6,118 nucleotides of DNA from Phycisphaerales bacterium (lineage in GTDB: Bacteria; Planctomycetota; Phycisphaerae; Phycisphaerales; SM1A02): positions 1 through 6,118 of the forward strand of contig JAGQOI010000531.1 in assembly GCA_020427625.1 (NCBI GenBank), in the 5' to 3' direction. The position numbers and the translations under genes were made by a program. The notes below the pieces were generated by a model. The model was not told where the DNA came from and did not search any database. It saw nothing but the letters and a program-made list of their open reading frames with translations. Below, one piece after another: positions 1 to 5,989 of the stretch (the stretch's first letter is position 1; each line of letters opens with the position of its first letter).

Positions 1-90
1 CGGCGTCGGGTGGTGTCGGGTCGGGCCGTGTCGGGCCGTGTCGGGCCGTGTCGGGCCGTGTCGGGCGATGTCGGGTGGTGTCGGTTGCGG
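1..90. repeat. 10-bp tandem repeat array (minisatellite-like)
   Basis: The unit TCGGGCCGTG occurs four times exactly at 21-60. It is followed by degenerate copies TCGGGCGATG (61-70) and TCGGGTGGTG (71-80), then a partial TCGGTTGCGG. Related units TCGGGTGGTG also lie at 6-15, and one half-unit is lost at 16-25, where TCGGG occurs twice in a row. The array may continue left of the window. Its GGG tracts at 18-20, 23-25, 33-35 and 43-45 have loops of 2, 7 and 7 bases, so the + strand meets the G3N1-7 quadruplex rule. The unit length is not a multiple of three and no gene reads sensibly through it, so it is treated as non-coding DNA upstream of the dus gene. Confidence 0.85.
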
Positions 91-139
91 AACTCGGTCC
101 ACGCGGTATCGGATGGTGCCGGACGGGCGCGAGGGTCCG

Positions 140-145
140 TACAAT
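140..145 (+). promoter_or_regulatory. Candidate -10 box for dus
   Basis: TACAAT differs from the sigma-70 -10 consensus TATAAT by one base. It ends six bases before the GTG at 152, so a transcript starting at the usual distance would begin at or next to that codon. I see no good -35 hexamer about 17 bp upstream (117-122 reads TGCCGG) and no TGn extension. The call therefore rests on one hexamer in otherwise GC-rich DNA and on its position. Confidence 0.35.
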
Positions 146-151
146 CCCGCC

Positions 152-1231
152 GTGCTCACCATCGGGACCATCTCGCTCAGGACGCCGCTGCTGCTGGCGC
201 CGATTGCGGGTCATTGCGACCTCGCATTCCGGATGCTCTGTCGCGAGAGCGGCGGGGTCGGCCTGGCCTGTACCGACCTCATCAACTGCTACTCCGTGCT
301 GCGCGAGACGCCCGTCGCGATGCGCCTCGCGGCGACGAATGAACACGATCGGCCGCTGTCGATGCAACTCTACGGCAACGACGAAGCGCCGCTCCCGGAG
401 GCCGCGCTGTGGGCCGTCCGGCACGGCGCGGCCGTCGTCGACATCAACATGGGATGTCCCGTCGACAAGATCGCCAAGAAGACCGGCGGCTCCCTGCTCC
501 TCTGCGATCCCGAACGGACCGTCCGGCTCGCCGAACGCATCGTCCGGGCCGTCGCGCCCGAGGGCGTGCCCGTGACCGCCAAGGTCCGCCTGGGCTGGGA
601 CGACGGCTCCATCGTCGCGCCCCGACTCGCCGCCCGACTCGAAGAGGTCGGCATCGCCGCGATCACCGTTCACGGCCGCACGACCGAACAACGCTTCCGC
701 GGATCCGTCCGGCTGGACGGGATCGCCGCCGTCGTCGCCGCCGTGCAGTCGATCCCCGTCATCGGCAACGGCGACATCGTCGAGCCCGAGGATGTCGTCC
801 GTATGATGGCGACGACGGGCTGCGCCGGTGTCATGATCGGCCGCGGCGCGCTGCGGGCACCATGGCTCTTCCGACAGGCGGCCTCGCTGCTCCGGACCGG
901 GCACGCCGGCTCGCCGCCCACCGCGCGCGAGAAGATCGATCTCATCGAGCGTCACCTCGATCTCCTGCTCGAATGCGTCGGCGAACGATTCGCCGTCGAC
1001 TGTCTCAGCAAGCGCATCAGTTGGTACGGCAAGACGATGGGACGCATCAAGCCCCTCAAGGAAGCCGTGCGCACGGCGACCGATGCCGCGACCATCCGCG
1101 CCGCGCTCGCCGAGTGGCGTCTGCGGCTCGATGACGACGCCGATCCGCCGGCGGCCGAAGGCGACGCCGGACCCGGATCGGATCGATCCCTCCCGACATC
1201 ATCACCGGCCGCCGTCGCGACCGTCGGTTGA
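152..1231 (+). CDS. dusB: tRNA-dihydrouridine synthase, DusB-like
   Basis: This flavoprotein reduces specific uridines in the tRNA D-loop to dihydrouridine in the cytoplasm, using FMN and NADPH. From the GTG at 152 the product is 359 residues, normal for the DusB/NifR3 group. The visible family signatures, in order, are APIAG (16-20, FMN-binding start of the TIM barrel), MQLYG (71-75), NMGCP (99-103) with the presumed catalytic Cys102, KVRLGW (144-149), [11 protein letters not shown] (174-184), IGNGDI (204-209), [15 protein letters not shown] (226-240) and a C-terminal helical-domain motif [12 protein letters not shown] (286-297). Residues from about 326 on are low-complexity and Asp/Ala/Pro-rich, an unusual tail. 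An in-frame ATG at 113 would add 13 residues, but the GTG places LTIGTISLR directly before APIAG, as in DusB proteins. Neither start has a clear Shine-Dalgarno sequence. The gene stands alone, followed by a long non-coding gap. DusB rather than DusA or DusC is preferred from the start and the SKRxSWY motif; the subgroup is less certain than the family. Confidence 0.93.
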
Positions 1232-1626
1232 GTCGATCATCCCCCGGGCGAGTACCGGCCGCGGCTCTCTCGCGTGCCCGTTCAGATCGCTGGGCGACCC
1301 CGCCCCAGACCCCCTTGGGGGATTCCCGGGCCGGTCGAGGTCGGATTCGGTGGGGGACATGGGACGTTGGCGGACGACCCGGTGGCGGGCAGGTGGGCGA
1401 GCCGGCGGGGACGGGGTCGTTCGGAGGGGCTCGGCGGCCTGCCCCGAGCGGGCCGGGCCGGGTTCGGCGGGTCCGATATCCGGTGGGCGGCGGGGGTCGG
1501 GACCATGTCCGGGTGGATGATCGGACGTGGGAGGGGTCGGGTCGACGGACCTGGCCACCCTGTCGCGGGCGTCCTGTTCCGGCCGGGGCCGAATCTCGCG
1601 GGTTCGAAAATCTTGGCACAATCACC
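1232..1626. other. Long G-skewed intergenic region, no gene seen
   Basis: No open frame here reads like a protein: on both strands they are Pro, Gly and Arg runs with no signal peptide, motif or credible ribosome-binding site. The + strand is strongly G-rich over roughly 1340-1556; I count 67 G against 32 C in 1381-1500. A quadruplex-type motif, GGG-CC-GGG-CC-GGG-TTCGGC-GGG, lies at 1450-1471. A small C/G dyad near 1310-1321 (CCCCC TT GGGGG) could fold after the dus stop but has no T-tract, so I do not call it a terminator. I see no tRNA, CRISPR or riboswitch structure. Confidence 0.6.
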
Positions 1627-1655
1627 TTGAACGTTGGTGTGGGCGGTGGTAACTT
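1627..1655 (+). promoter_or_regulatory. Candidate extended -10 promoter for first PEP-CTERM gene
   Basis: A -35-like TTGAAC (1627-1632; four of six match TTGACA) is followed by a 17-bp spacer and TAACTT (1650-1655; three of six match TATAAT). TGG directly before the -10 fits the TGn extension. Transcription would begin near 1662, leaving a leader of about 108 bases. The -10 is weak, so the call depends on the spacing, the extension and the likeness to the better promoter at 4651-4678 before the paralogous gene. Confidence 0.4.
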
Positions 1656-1658
1656 GAG

Positions 1659-1685
1659 CGTGGAGAAGTGGGAATAGGCTCCACG
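1659..1685 (+). promoter_or_regulatory. Dyad at the expected transcription start
   Basis: CGTGGAG (1659-1665) and CTCCACG (1679-1685) are perfect 7-base inverted repeats separated by 13 bases. The left arm covers the start site predicted from the -10 at 1650-1655. The dyad could therefore be an operator for a dimeric regulator or, if transcription starts slightly upstream, a 5' leader hairpin. The sequence alone does not decide between them. Confidence 0.35.
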
Positions 1686-1769
1686 ACACCGATTGTGTGC
1701 GAAGAAAGAAACGACTCGGCCTTTCGTGGGTACGGGTTCAACCGAGAAAGACCGTTGGAGGAAGAGATA

Positions 1770-2549
1770 ATGGCGAAACTCTGCAAGCTGACTGCGCTTG
1801 CCGCTGCTGCGATCACCCTCACCGCGGGGAGCGCCTTCGCTGGGCCGACTCCGCCGCCGATGTGGTTGAACGTCGACGTGTCCGGCGACAACGCCGGCAT
1901 GCAGCAGTACGACTGGACGAACGTCGGCCAGATCAATCAGAACGGCGACGGCTGGGACTGGGTGGCTCCGACCATCGTCGGCCCCGGCGATCTCTGGTCG
2001 ATCGACGAGTGGAACTGCTACATGGCGGACGGCACCAGCGGTGGTGGCGTTGCCGGCGGGACCGCGGTCACCCTGAACGCGAACTTCGTCGTGACGAACA
2101 ACTCGGCGAACACCGAGACGTTCACGCTCGTGATGACGCTCAATTCGGGCGTCGTGATCGCTGACGCGCTGATGGCCGGTTCGGTCGTCGGCACGGTCAC
2201 CGACCTCACGTTCGACGATGCGACGGTCGCCGCGGTGGGTGGCAGTTCGATCTACAAGGGTCAGATCGACGGCACGACGGTGCAGACGCTCCTGGACGAT
2301 CCGTTCTCGCAGAACGCGGGCGGCGCGCTCCAGAGCTCGGCGGTCGGTCCGGAGGACTTCGGCACGCCGAACCACATCGCGTCGGGCGAGGATCTCGACA
2401 CGTCGATCTCGATCGTCCTTGAGTTCACGCTCACGGCCGGTGACTCGGCGTCGTTCTCGGCGGTCTTCGAGGTGATTCCGGCTCCGGCGGCCCTTCCGCT
2501 GCTCGCCGGCTTCGGCCTCCTGGGACGTCGGCGTCGTCGCGGGAACTGA
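1770..2549 (+). CDS. Secreted PEP-CTERM-like surface protein (first paralogue)
   Basis: The product is 259 residues and of unknown function. Residues 1-24 form a signal peptide: basic MAKLCK, an Ala/Leu/Thr-rich core and the likely cleavage site AFA|G. The mature part is acidic, rich in Thr, Ser, Gly and Asp, and looks beta-rich, with a Trp cluster at 49-81. The C-terminus (237-257) reads PAPAAL, then a hydrophobic segment LLAGFGLLG, then RRRRR. This is the three-part layout of a PEP-CTERM sorting tail in a PAP variant, which an exosortase would process during export to the cell surface. The ATG at 1770 is chosen because GGAGGA (1757-1762) sits seven bases upstream and the signal peptide begins there; an in-frame ATG at 1668 would bury the signal peptide behind 34 residues. 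It is homologous along its length to the protein at 4769-5500, sharing GSV, DGxxVxxLLDxPFS, EFxLTxGD and the tail. A five-haem cytochrome gene follows 148 bp downstream. Confidence 0.88.
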   Translation: MAKLCKLTALAAAAITLTAGSAFAGPTPPPMWLNVDVSGDNAGMQQYDWTNVGQINQNGDGWDWVAPTIVGPGDLWSIDEWNCYMADGTSGGGVAGGTAVTLNANFVVTNNSANTETFTLVMTLNSGVVIADALMAGSVVGTVTDLTFDDATVAAVGGSSIYKGQIDGTTVQTLLDDPFSQNAGGALQSSAVGPEDFGTPNHIASGEDLDTSISIVLEFTLTAGDSASFSAVFEVIPAPAALPLLAGFGLLGRRRRRGN

Positions 2550-2604
2550 CACGACCACGAGCCGCCTCCGGCCGTCAGGGCCGGGTTGGACGGACACTGA
2601 ACGC

Positions 2605-2644
2605 AAAGTGGCTCTGTGACGTGTATGCGTCCCAGAGCCACTTT
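2605..2644. terminator. Long hairpin between PEP-CTERM gene and cytochrome gene
   Basis: The arms AAAGTGGCTCTG (2605-2616) and CAGAGCCACTTT (2633-2644) pair perfectly over 12 bp. After one T/C mismatch the stem continues with GACG (2618-2621) and CGTC (2628-2631), leaving a six-base loop TGTATG. The hairpin starts 55 bases after the stop codon at 2549 and ends 53 bases before the cytochrome start. The downstream T-run is only TTT followed by CC, so efficient intrinsic termination is doubtful. It could instead be a partial terminator or mRNA-stabilising structure setting how much transcript reaches the cytochrome gene. Confidence 0.6.
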
Positions 2645-2697
2645 CCATATGAGTCTGAAGCGACGACTTATCGGTCAGGGGAAGAGGAGAAAGAACC

Positions 2698-4581
2698 ATG
2701 TACCGAGCATCTGGTCGCGGGATGATGGCCCGCCATGGACGATGGATGATCGCGGCGGCGATCGGGGGCATGTTCGCCCTCGGCGCCGGCGCCGACCCGC
2801 TGCCGCTGACGCCCGACGATCTGTTCCAGCCGGGCACCCAGCCGGACCCGGACGGGGCCATCCTCGATCCGATCGTGCCGGCGACGCAGTGCTCGTTCTG
2901 TCACGCGGGATACGCGCCGGACGTCGAACCGGTCACGCCCTGGCGGGCGAGCATGATGGGCCAGGCCGCGCGCGATCCCGTGTTTCACGCCGGTCTGTCG
3001 ATCGCCGAGCAGGACGCGCCCGGCATCGCCGAGTACTGCATCCGGTGTCACGCGCCGAACGCGTGGCTCCGTGGTCACTTCGAGCCCGACTCGTTCGACG
3101 CGCTCGATCAGGAAGGCGTCGCCTGCAACTTCTGTCACCGACTGGTGGACCCCGTGCTTGGCCCGCAGAGTCCCGAACAGGACGACGTGATCATCGAGGA
3201 TCTCGACATCCAGGGCCTCATGCCGCCGCAGGGCAGCAACGCGCGATACGTCTTCGATCCGACCGACGCCCGCCGAGGCCCGTTCGATGACCTGCCCGCG
3301 AACCCGCACTTCGGCGTCGAGGTCATCTACTCGCCGTTCCACTCGAATTCCGAACTCTGCTGGACCTGTCACGACGTGAGCAACCCGCTCATGTCGAAGC
3401 AGCCCGACGGGACGTATGCGCCGAATGCCTTCGGTGCGCCCCATCCGACCCACCAGCAGAACGACATGATGCCGCTGCATCGCACGTACACCGAGTGGCT
3501 TCACAGCTACTACGGCCGGAGCGAGGGCATCGATCACCAGGGCCGTTTCGGCGGCAACCACCCGACCGGCATCATGAAGACCTGTCAGGACTGTCACATG
3601 CCGGACCAGCAGGGCGCCGGCTGCGGTCTCGGCGGCGTCTTCGGTGAGCGTCCCAACGTGCCGCAGCACAGCTTCATCGGCTCGAACACGTGGGTGCTCG
3701 GTGCGGTCTGGGGCCAGTACGGCGAGTCATCGGGCATGACCGAAGCGTCCATGCTGGCCGCGATCGCCCGCAACGTCGACATGCTCGAGAAGGCGACGGA
3801 CATGTTCGTCACCCAGAGCGCGCAGACGATCAAGGTGCGCCTCATGAACTTCACGGGACACAAGTTCCCGACCGGCTACCCGGACGGACGTCGCGCCTGG
3901 ATCAACGTGAAGTTCTACGACGACGACGAGACGCTGCTCGTCGAACACGGCGCGTACGACTTCGAGACCGCCGAACTGAACGGCGACGATACCAAGGTCT
4001 ACGAGTGCGAGCTCGGCGTGAGCGAGGAGCAGGCCAAGGTGCTCGGCGTACCGGCCGGACACACGTACCACTTCGTGCTCGCGAACGAGACGCTGAAGGA
4101 CAACCGGATTCCGCCGAACGGATACCTCCAGATCCCGTTCGCCCAGAACGGTGCCGCGCCGGTGGGAGCGACCTACCTGAACGGTCAGCACTGGGATGAC
4201 ACGGTGTTCGACATTCCGTCGGGCGCGAGGACGGCGGTGGTGACGGCGTACTACCAGACGACGTCGAAGGAGTTCATCGAGTTCCTGCGGGACGCGAACG
4301 TGAGCGGCGACGGCAACGGTCAGGCCGCGTACGACTGGTGGGTCGCCCAGGGCAAGTCGTCGCCGATCGCGATCGACATGCTGACGAAGGTCCTGACGCC
4401 GCATGGCGGCGTGGGCGATCTGAACCAGGACGGCTGGGTGGACGCGGCCGATCTCGCGTTGCTGTTGTCGGTGTGGGGCCTCCCGCTGGGTCCGCCGGCG
4501 GATCTCGACGGTGACACCATGGTCGGCCCGGGCGACCTGGCCATCATTCTCTCGAACTGGTACCCGGCGCCCCGTCCGTAG
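2698..4581 (+). CDS. Secreted five-haem c-type cytochrome with C-terminal dockerin-like domain
   Basis: The product is 627 residues. A signal peptide (about 1-32, arginines then a hydrophobic run IAAAIGGMFALGAGA) sends it across the membrane, where c-haems are attached. Five CXXCH sites are visible: CSFCH (65-69), CIRCH (114-118), CNFCH (143-147), CWTCH (221-225) and CQDCH (296-300). Many extra histidines (97, 127, 215, 249, 252, 261, 269, 280, 288, 324) could be distal ligands. A region from about 375 to 525 is probably beta-rich and contains GHKFPTGYPDGRRAW (387-401), resembling segments that follow haem domains in other secreted multihaem proteins. Residues 573-621 form two calcium-loop repeats, DLNQDGWVDAAD (574-585) and DLDGDTMVGPGD (602-613), each followed by a hydrophobic helix ending near Trp, as in type I dockerins. 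The role is presumably electron transfer at the cell surface or in the periplasm; donor and acceptor are unknown. The ATG at 2698 is supported by GAGGAG (2684-2689) eight bases upstream. The gene lies between two paralogous PEP-CTERM genes. Confidence 0.92.
   Translation: MYRASGRGMMARHGRWMIAAAIGGMFALGAGADPLPLTPDDLFQPGTQPDPDGAILDPIVPATQCSFCHAGYAPDVEPVTPWRASMMGQAARDPVFHAGLSIAEQDAPGIAEYCIRCHAPNAWLRGHFEPDSFDALDQEGVACNFCHRLVDPVLGPQSPEQDDVIIEDLDIQGLMPPQGSNARYVFDPTDARRGPFDDLPANPHFGVEVIYSPFHSNSELCWTCHDVSNPLMSKQPDGTYAPNAFGAPHPTHQQNDMMPLHRTYTEWLHSYYGRSEGIDHQGRFGGNHPTGIMKTCQDCHMPDQQGAGCGLGGVFGERPNVPQHSFIGSNTWVLGAVWGQYGESSGMTEASMLAAIARNVDMLEKATDMFVTQSAQTIKVRLMNFTGHKFPTGYPDGRRAWINVKFYDDDETLLVEHGAYDFETAELNGDDTKVYECELGVSEEQAKVLGVPAGHTYHFVLANETLKDNRIPPNGYLQIPFAQNGAAPVGATYLNGQHWDDTVFDIPSGARTAVVTAYYQTTSKEFIEFLRDANVSGDGNGQAAYDWWVAQGKSSPIAIDMLTKVLTPHGGVGDLNQDGWVDAADLALLLSVWGLPLGPPADLDGDTMVGPGDLAIILSNWYPAPRP
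4397..4560 (+). other. Dockerin-type duplicated calcium-binding repeat region of the cytochrome
   Basis: This sub-region encodes the last domain of the cytochrome. The first loop has Asp574, Asn576, Asp578, Asp582 and Asp585 at EF-hand-like positions 1, 3, 5, 9 and 12. The second has Asp602, Asp604, Asp606 and Asp613 at positions 1, 3, 5 and 12. Dockerins classically bind cohesins in cellulosomes; in planctomycetes similar C-terminal repeats occur on many secreted proteins, where the partner is often unknown. No cohesin is encoded in this window, so the binding role here is inferred. Confidence 0.8.
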
Positions 4582-4613
4582 GCCGAACAACGGGCGATTT
4601 CGGGCGTTCGGTC
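4581..4613 (+). terminator. Weak hairpin after the cytochrome stop
   Basis: GGCCGAAC (4581-4588) pairs with GTTCGGTC (4606-4613) over eight base pairs including one G-U, with a 17-base loop. There is no T-tract afterwards (GGAACAAACTG follows). It may slow or end transcription of the cytochrome gene, but the support is thin. Confidence 0.25.
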
Positions 4614-4650
4614 CGGAACAAACTGCCCGACAGATTCTGTATCATGACTC

Positions 4651-4678
4651 TTGCAATGTGCGTCGACAGTGGTATAGT
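4651..4678 (+). promoter_or_regulatory. Candidate sigma-70-type promoter for second PEP-CTERM gene
   Basis: TTGCAA (4651-4656; four of six match TTGACA) and TATAGT (4673-4678; five of six match TATAAT) are separated by 16 bp. TGG directly precedes the -10, giving a TGn extension. Transcription should start near 4685, giving a leader of about 84 bases. This is the best promoter-like sequence in the window and argues that the downstream gene can be transcribed independently of the cytochrome gene. Confidence 0.6.
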
Positions 4679-4699
4679 CGGGCTATCGAGGAAGATTCC

Positions 4700-4726
4700 C
4701 GGCGCTGACCCATGTGTCAGACGCCG
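4700..4726 (+). promoter_or_regulatory. 5' leader hairpin of second PEP-CTERM gene
   Basis: CGGCGCTGAC (4700-4709) pairs with GTCAG plus CGCCG (4716-4720 and 4722-4726) over ten base pairs with one bulged A at 4721 and a six-base loop CCATGT. It lies between the predicted transcription start near 4685 and the ribosome-binding site at 4756. No T-run follows, so it is more likely a leader structure affecting stability or translation than a terminator. The loop contains an in-frame ATG at 4712, which is not preferred as the start because it lacks a ribosome-binding site and would precede the signal peptide by 19 residues. Confidence 0.45.
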
Positions 4727-4768
4727 ACCAGAAAGAAGAAAGTCCGACGAACGTCAGGAGGAGAAGGT

Positions 4769-5500
4769 ATGCCGTTCACTGGAATCGCAAGCGTTCGCCG
4801 CATGGTTGTGGGCCTTGGTGCCGCACTTGCTGTGACCGCGACCGCATCGGCGGGCATCCCGGCGCTCGAACTCATCTGGGAGGTTGACGGCAATGTCGTC
4901 AATCAGTTCAACCCGGGCGGTTCGGACGTTGGTGGTGGCCTGTTCAACTACCAGGGTCAGCTCATCGACGGTGGCGGCGAGTGGCAGCTGTCGTGGAATC
5001 TCAATGCGAAGCCGGATCCGCTGCTGAGCGGCAACATCGCGGTTGAGAACTTCACGAACGCGACGCACACGTTTGCGCTGACGATCCTGCTTCCGACCAT
5101 CGCCATCCCGGATGGCACGTTCATCGGCGGTTCGGTCGCGGCCGGTCTCACGACCGACGCGAACGGCGGCACGCTGAGCACGGTCGGCAACAACCCGCTC
5201 TGGACCGCGCTCATGGACGGCGTCGCCGTCGAGTCGCTTCTGGATGCTCCGTTCAGCCTCACCAATCCCGGCATCGGCAGCATGGGCGACCAGGAGTCGT
5301 TCGGCCTCGGTGTCGGTGGCCCCGAGCAGCCCGGCCCGGCGCTCGTCGGTCAGATGGGCATCCGCATCGAGTTCTCGCTCACGGGCGGGGACCAGTTCAC
5401 GGCGACCAGCGTCTTCGCGGTCGTCGTCCCGGCTCCGGCCGCGCTCGCCATGTTCGGCGTCGCCGGTCTCGTCGGTCGCCGTCGCCGCCGTCTCGCCTGA
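4769..5500 (+). CDS. Secreted PEP-CTERM-like surface protein (second paralogue)
   Basis: The product is 243 residues, function unknown. Residues 1-28 make a signal peptide with two arginines (10-11), a core VVGLGAALAVTATA and likely cleavage ASA|G. The mature part is Gly/Thr/Asn-rich, cysteine-free and probably beta-structured. The C-terminus has PAPAAL (221-226), a hydrophobic stretch AMFGVAGLVG and RRRRR (237-241): the same PAP-type exosortase sorting tail as the protein at 1770-2549. Aligned positions shared with that protein include GSV (121-123), DG (150-151), LLD (157-159), PFS (161-163), EF (201-202), GD (207-208) and the whole tail, so the two are paralogues. The start at 4769 is set by AGGAGG (4756-4761) seven bases upstream; Met12 (4802) also fits a short signal peptide but lacks such a site. 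It has its own promoter and a strong terminator downstream, so it is probably a single-gene unit next to the cytochrome gene. Confidence 0.88.
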   Translation: MPFTGIASVRRMVVGLGAALAVTATASAGIPALELIWEVDGNVVNQFNPGGSDVGGGLFNYQGQLIDGGGEWQLSWNLNAKPDPLLSGNIAVENFTNATHTFALTILLPTIAIPDGTFIGGSVAAGLTTDANGGTLSTVGNNPLWTALMDGVAVESLLDAPFSLTNPGIGSMGDQESFGLGVGGPEQPGPALVGQMGIRIEFSLTGGDQFTATSVFAVVVPAPAALAMFGVAGLVGRRRRRLA

Positions 5501-5520
5501 GACGACCTCGACGTCGGAAC

Positions 5521-5537
5521 GTGATCCGATCGATCAC
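5521..5537. other. Short dyad before the terminator
   Basis: GTGATC (5521-5526) and GATCAC (5532-5537) are perfect six-base inverted repeats around CGATC. They lie between the stop codon at 5500 and the terminator hairpin. It may fold as a small accessory stem in the 3' end of the transcript; no further role is visible. Confidence 0.4.
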
Positions 5538-5539
5538 CC

Positions 5540-5574
5540 ACATCGCCCCGCTTCGGCGGGGCGATGTTCGTTTT
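5540..5574 (+). terminator. Strong intrinsic terminator
   Basis: ACATCGCCCCGC (5540-5551) and GCGGGGCGATGT (5556-5567) form a perfect 12-bp GC-rich stem closed by a TTCG tetraloop, followed by TCGTTTT (5568-5574). It lies 39 bases after the stop of the second PEP-CTERM gene and has all the parts of a rho-independent terminator. It closes the cluster. Confidence 0.92.
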
Positions 5575-5599
5575 GAGGCGCCGCCGGAGGGGGCACCAC

Positions 5600-5624
5600 G
5601 GAGGCACGGAGGACACGGAGGGGG
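5600..5624 (+). repeat. Left inverted repeat, CACGGAGG type
   Basis: The arm is built from the internally repeated word CACGGAGG: GGAGGCACGGAGG followed by ACACGGAGGGGG, and preceded by ACCAC (5595-5599). Its reverse complement matches 5990-6014 at 24 of 25 positions; the mismatch is A5613 against A6001. From memory, CACGGAGGCACGGAGG-like words recur between genes in many unrelated bacteria and give spurious peptides such as HHGGTEDTEG, which is what this stretch encodes in one frame. That memory is unverified here. Confidence 0.85.
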
Positions 5625-5989
5625 GATCGGGGTTCGGAGTGGTGGACGATGCGCGTGCGGACGCATGGTCGGCGTTGGTCGGGCGATACGCCGCGCGCCC
5701 GCAAGGATGGGACACGGGGGCCGCGCGCCTGCGGCGTCATGCGCAACGCCGAGGGGACGCGGGACGCAACCGGTCGACCAGGTGGTGGGGACCAGATGGA
5801 TCATGCAACGGATGGCGCGGCGATCGTCGTTCGTGCCCGCCACGACGCAATCGCCACTCGCCATCAACCCGATGTCGAGCGCTCGCAAGCGATGCCCCGA
5901 ATGTCCGCCCCCGCGTCAACGCGCACCGCCCGCCGTTCGCATGAACGCCACGCGGCTGCTCTCCAACCCTCTCCAATCCGAACCCAAGT

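Noticed and set aside
16..80. Repeat array considered as a CRISPR
   Set aside because: The units are 10 bp and contiguous, with no spacers.
1180..1189. Palindrome GGATCGATCC near the end of the dus gene
   Set aside because: It is a short palindrome within coding sequence and is expected by chance in GATC-rich high-GC DNA.
1590..1620. GGTTCGAAAATC resembling a tRNA T-loop
   Set aside because: The flanking bases do not form the 5-bp T stem, and no acceptor or anticodon arm is present nearby.
1613..1632. TTGGCAC followed by TTGAA, suggesting a sigma-54 promoter
   Set aside because: The spacing between the two blocks is two bases too long and the GC of the -12 element is missing.
1056..2861. 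601-residue open frame on the minus strand
   Set aside because: It lies opposite the dus 3' end, the whole first PEP-CTERM gene and the cytochrome start, is extremely Arg/Pro-rich and shows no domain. It is the usual antisense shadow in high-GC DNA.
2668..3669. 333-residue open frame on the minus strand within the cytochrome gene
   Set aside because: It mirrors the codon pattern of the well-supported cytochrome gene, is Arg/Val-rich and has no ribosome-binding site or motif.
5564..5944. 126-residue + strand frame starting MFVLRRRRR
   Set aside because: It begins inside the terminator hairpin, reads through the repeat arm as HHGGTEDTEG, and has no ribosome-binding site or natural composition.
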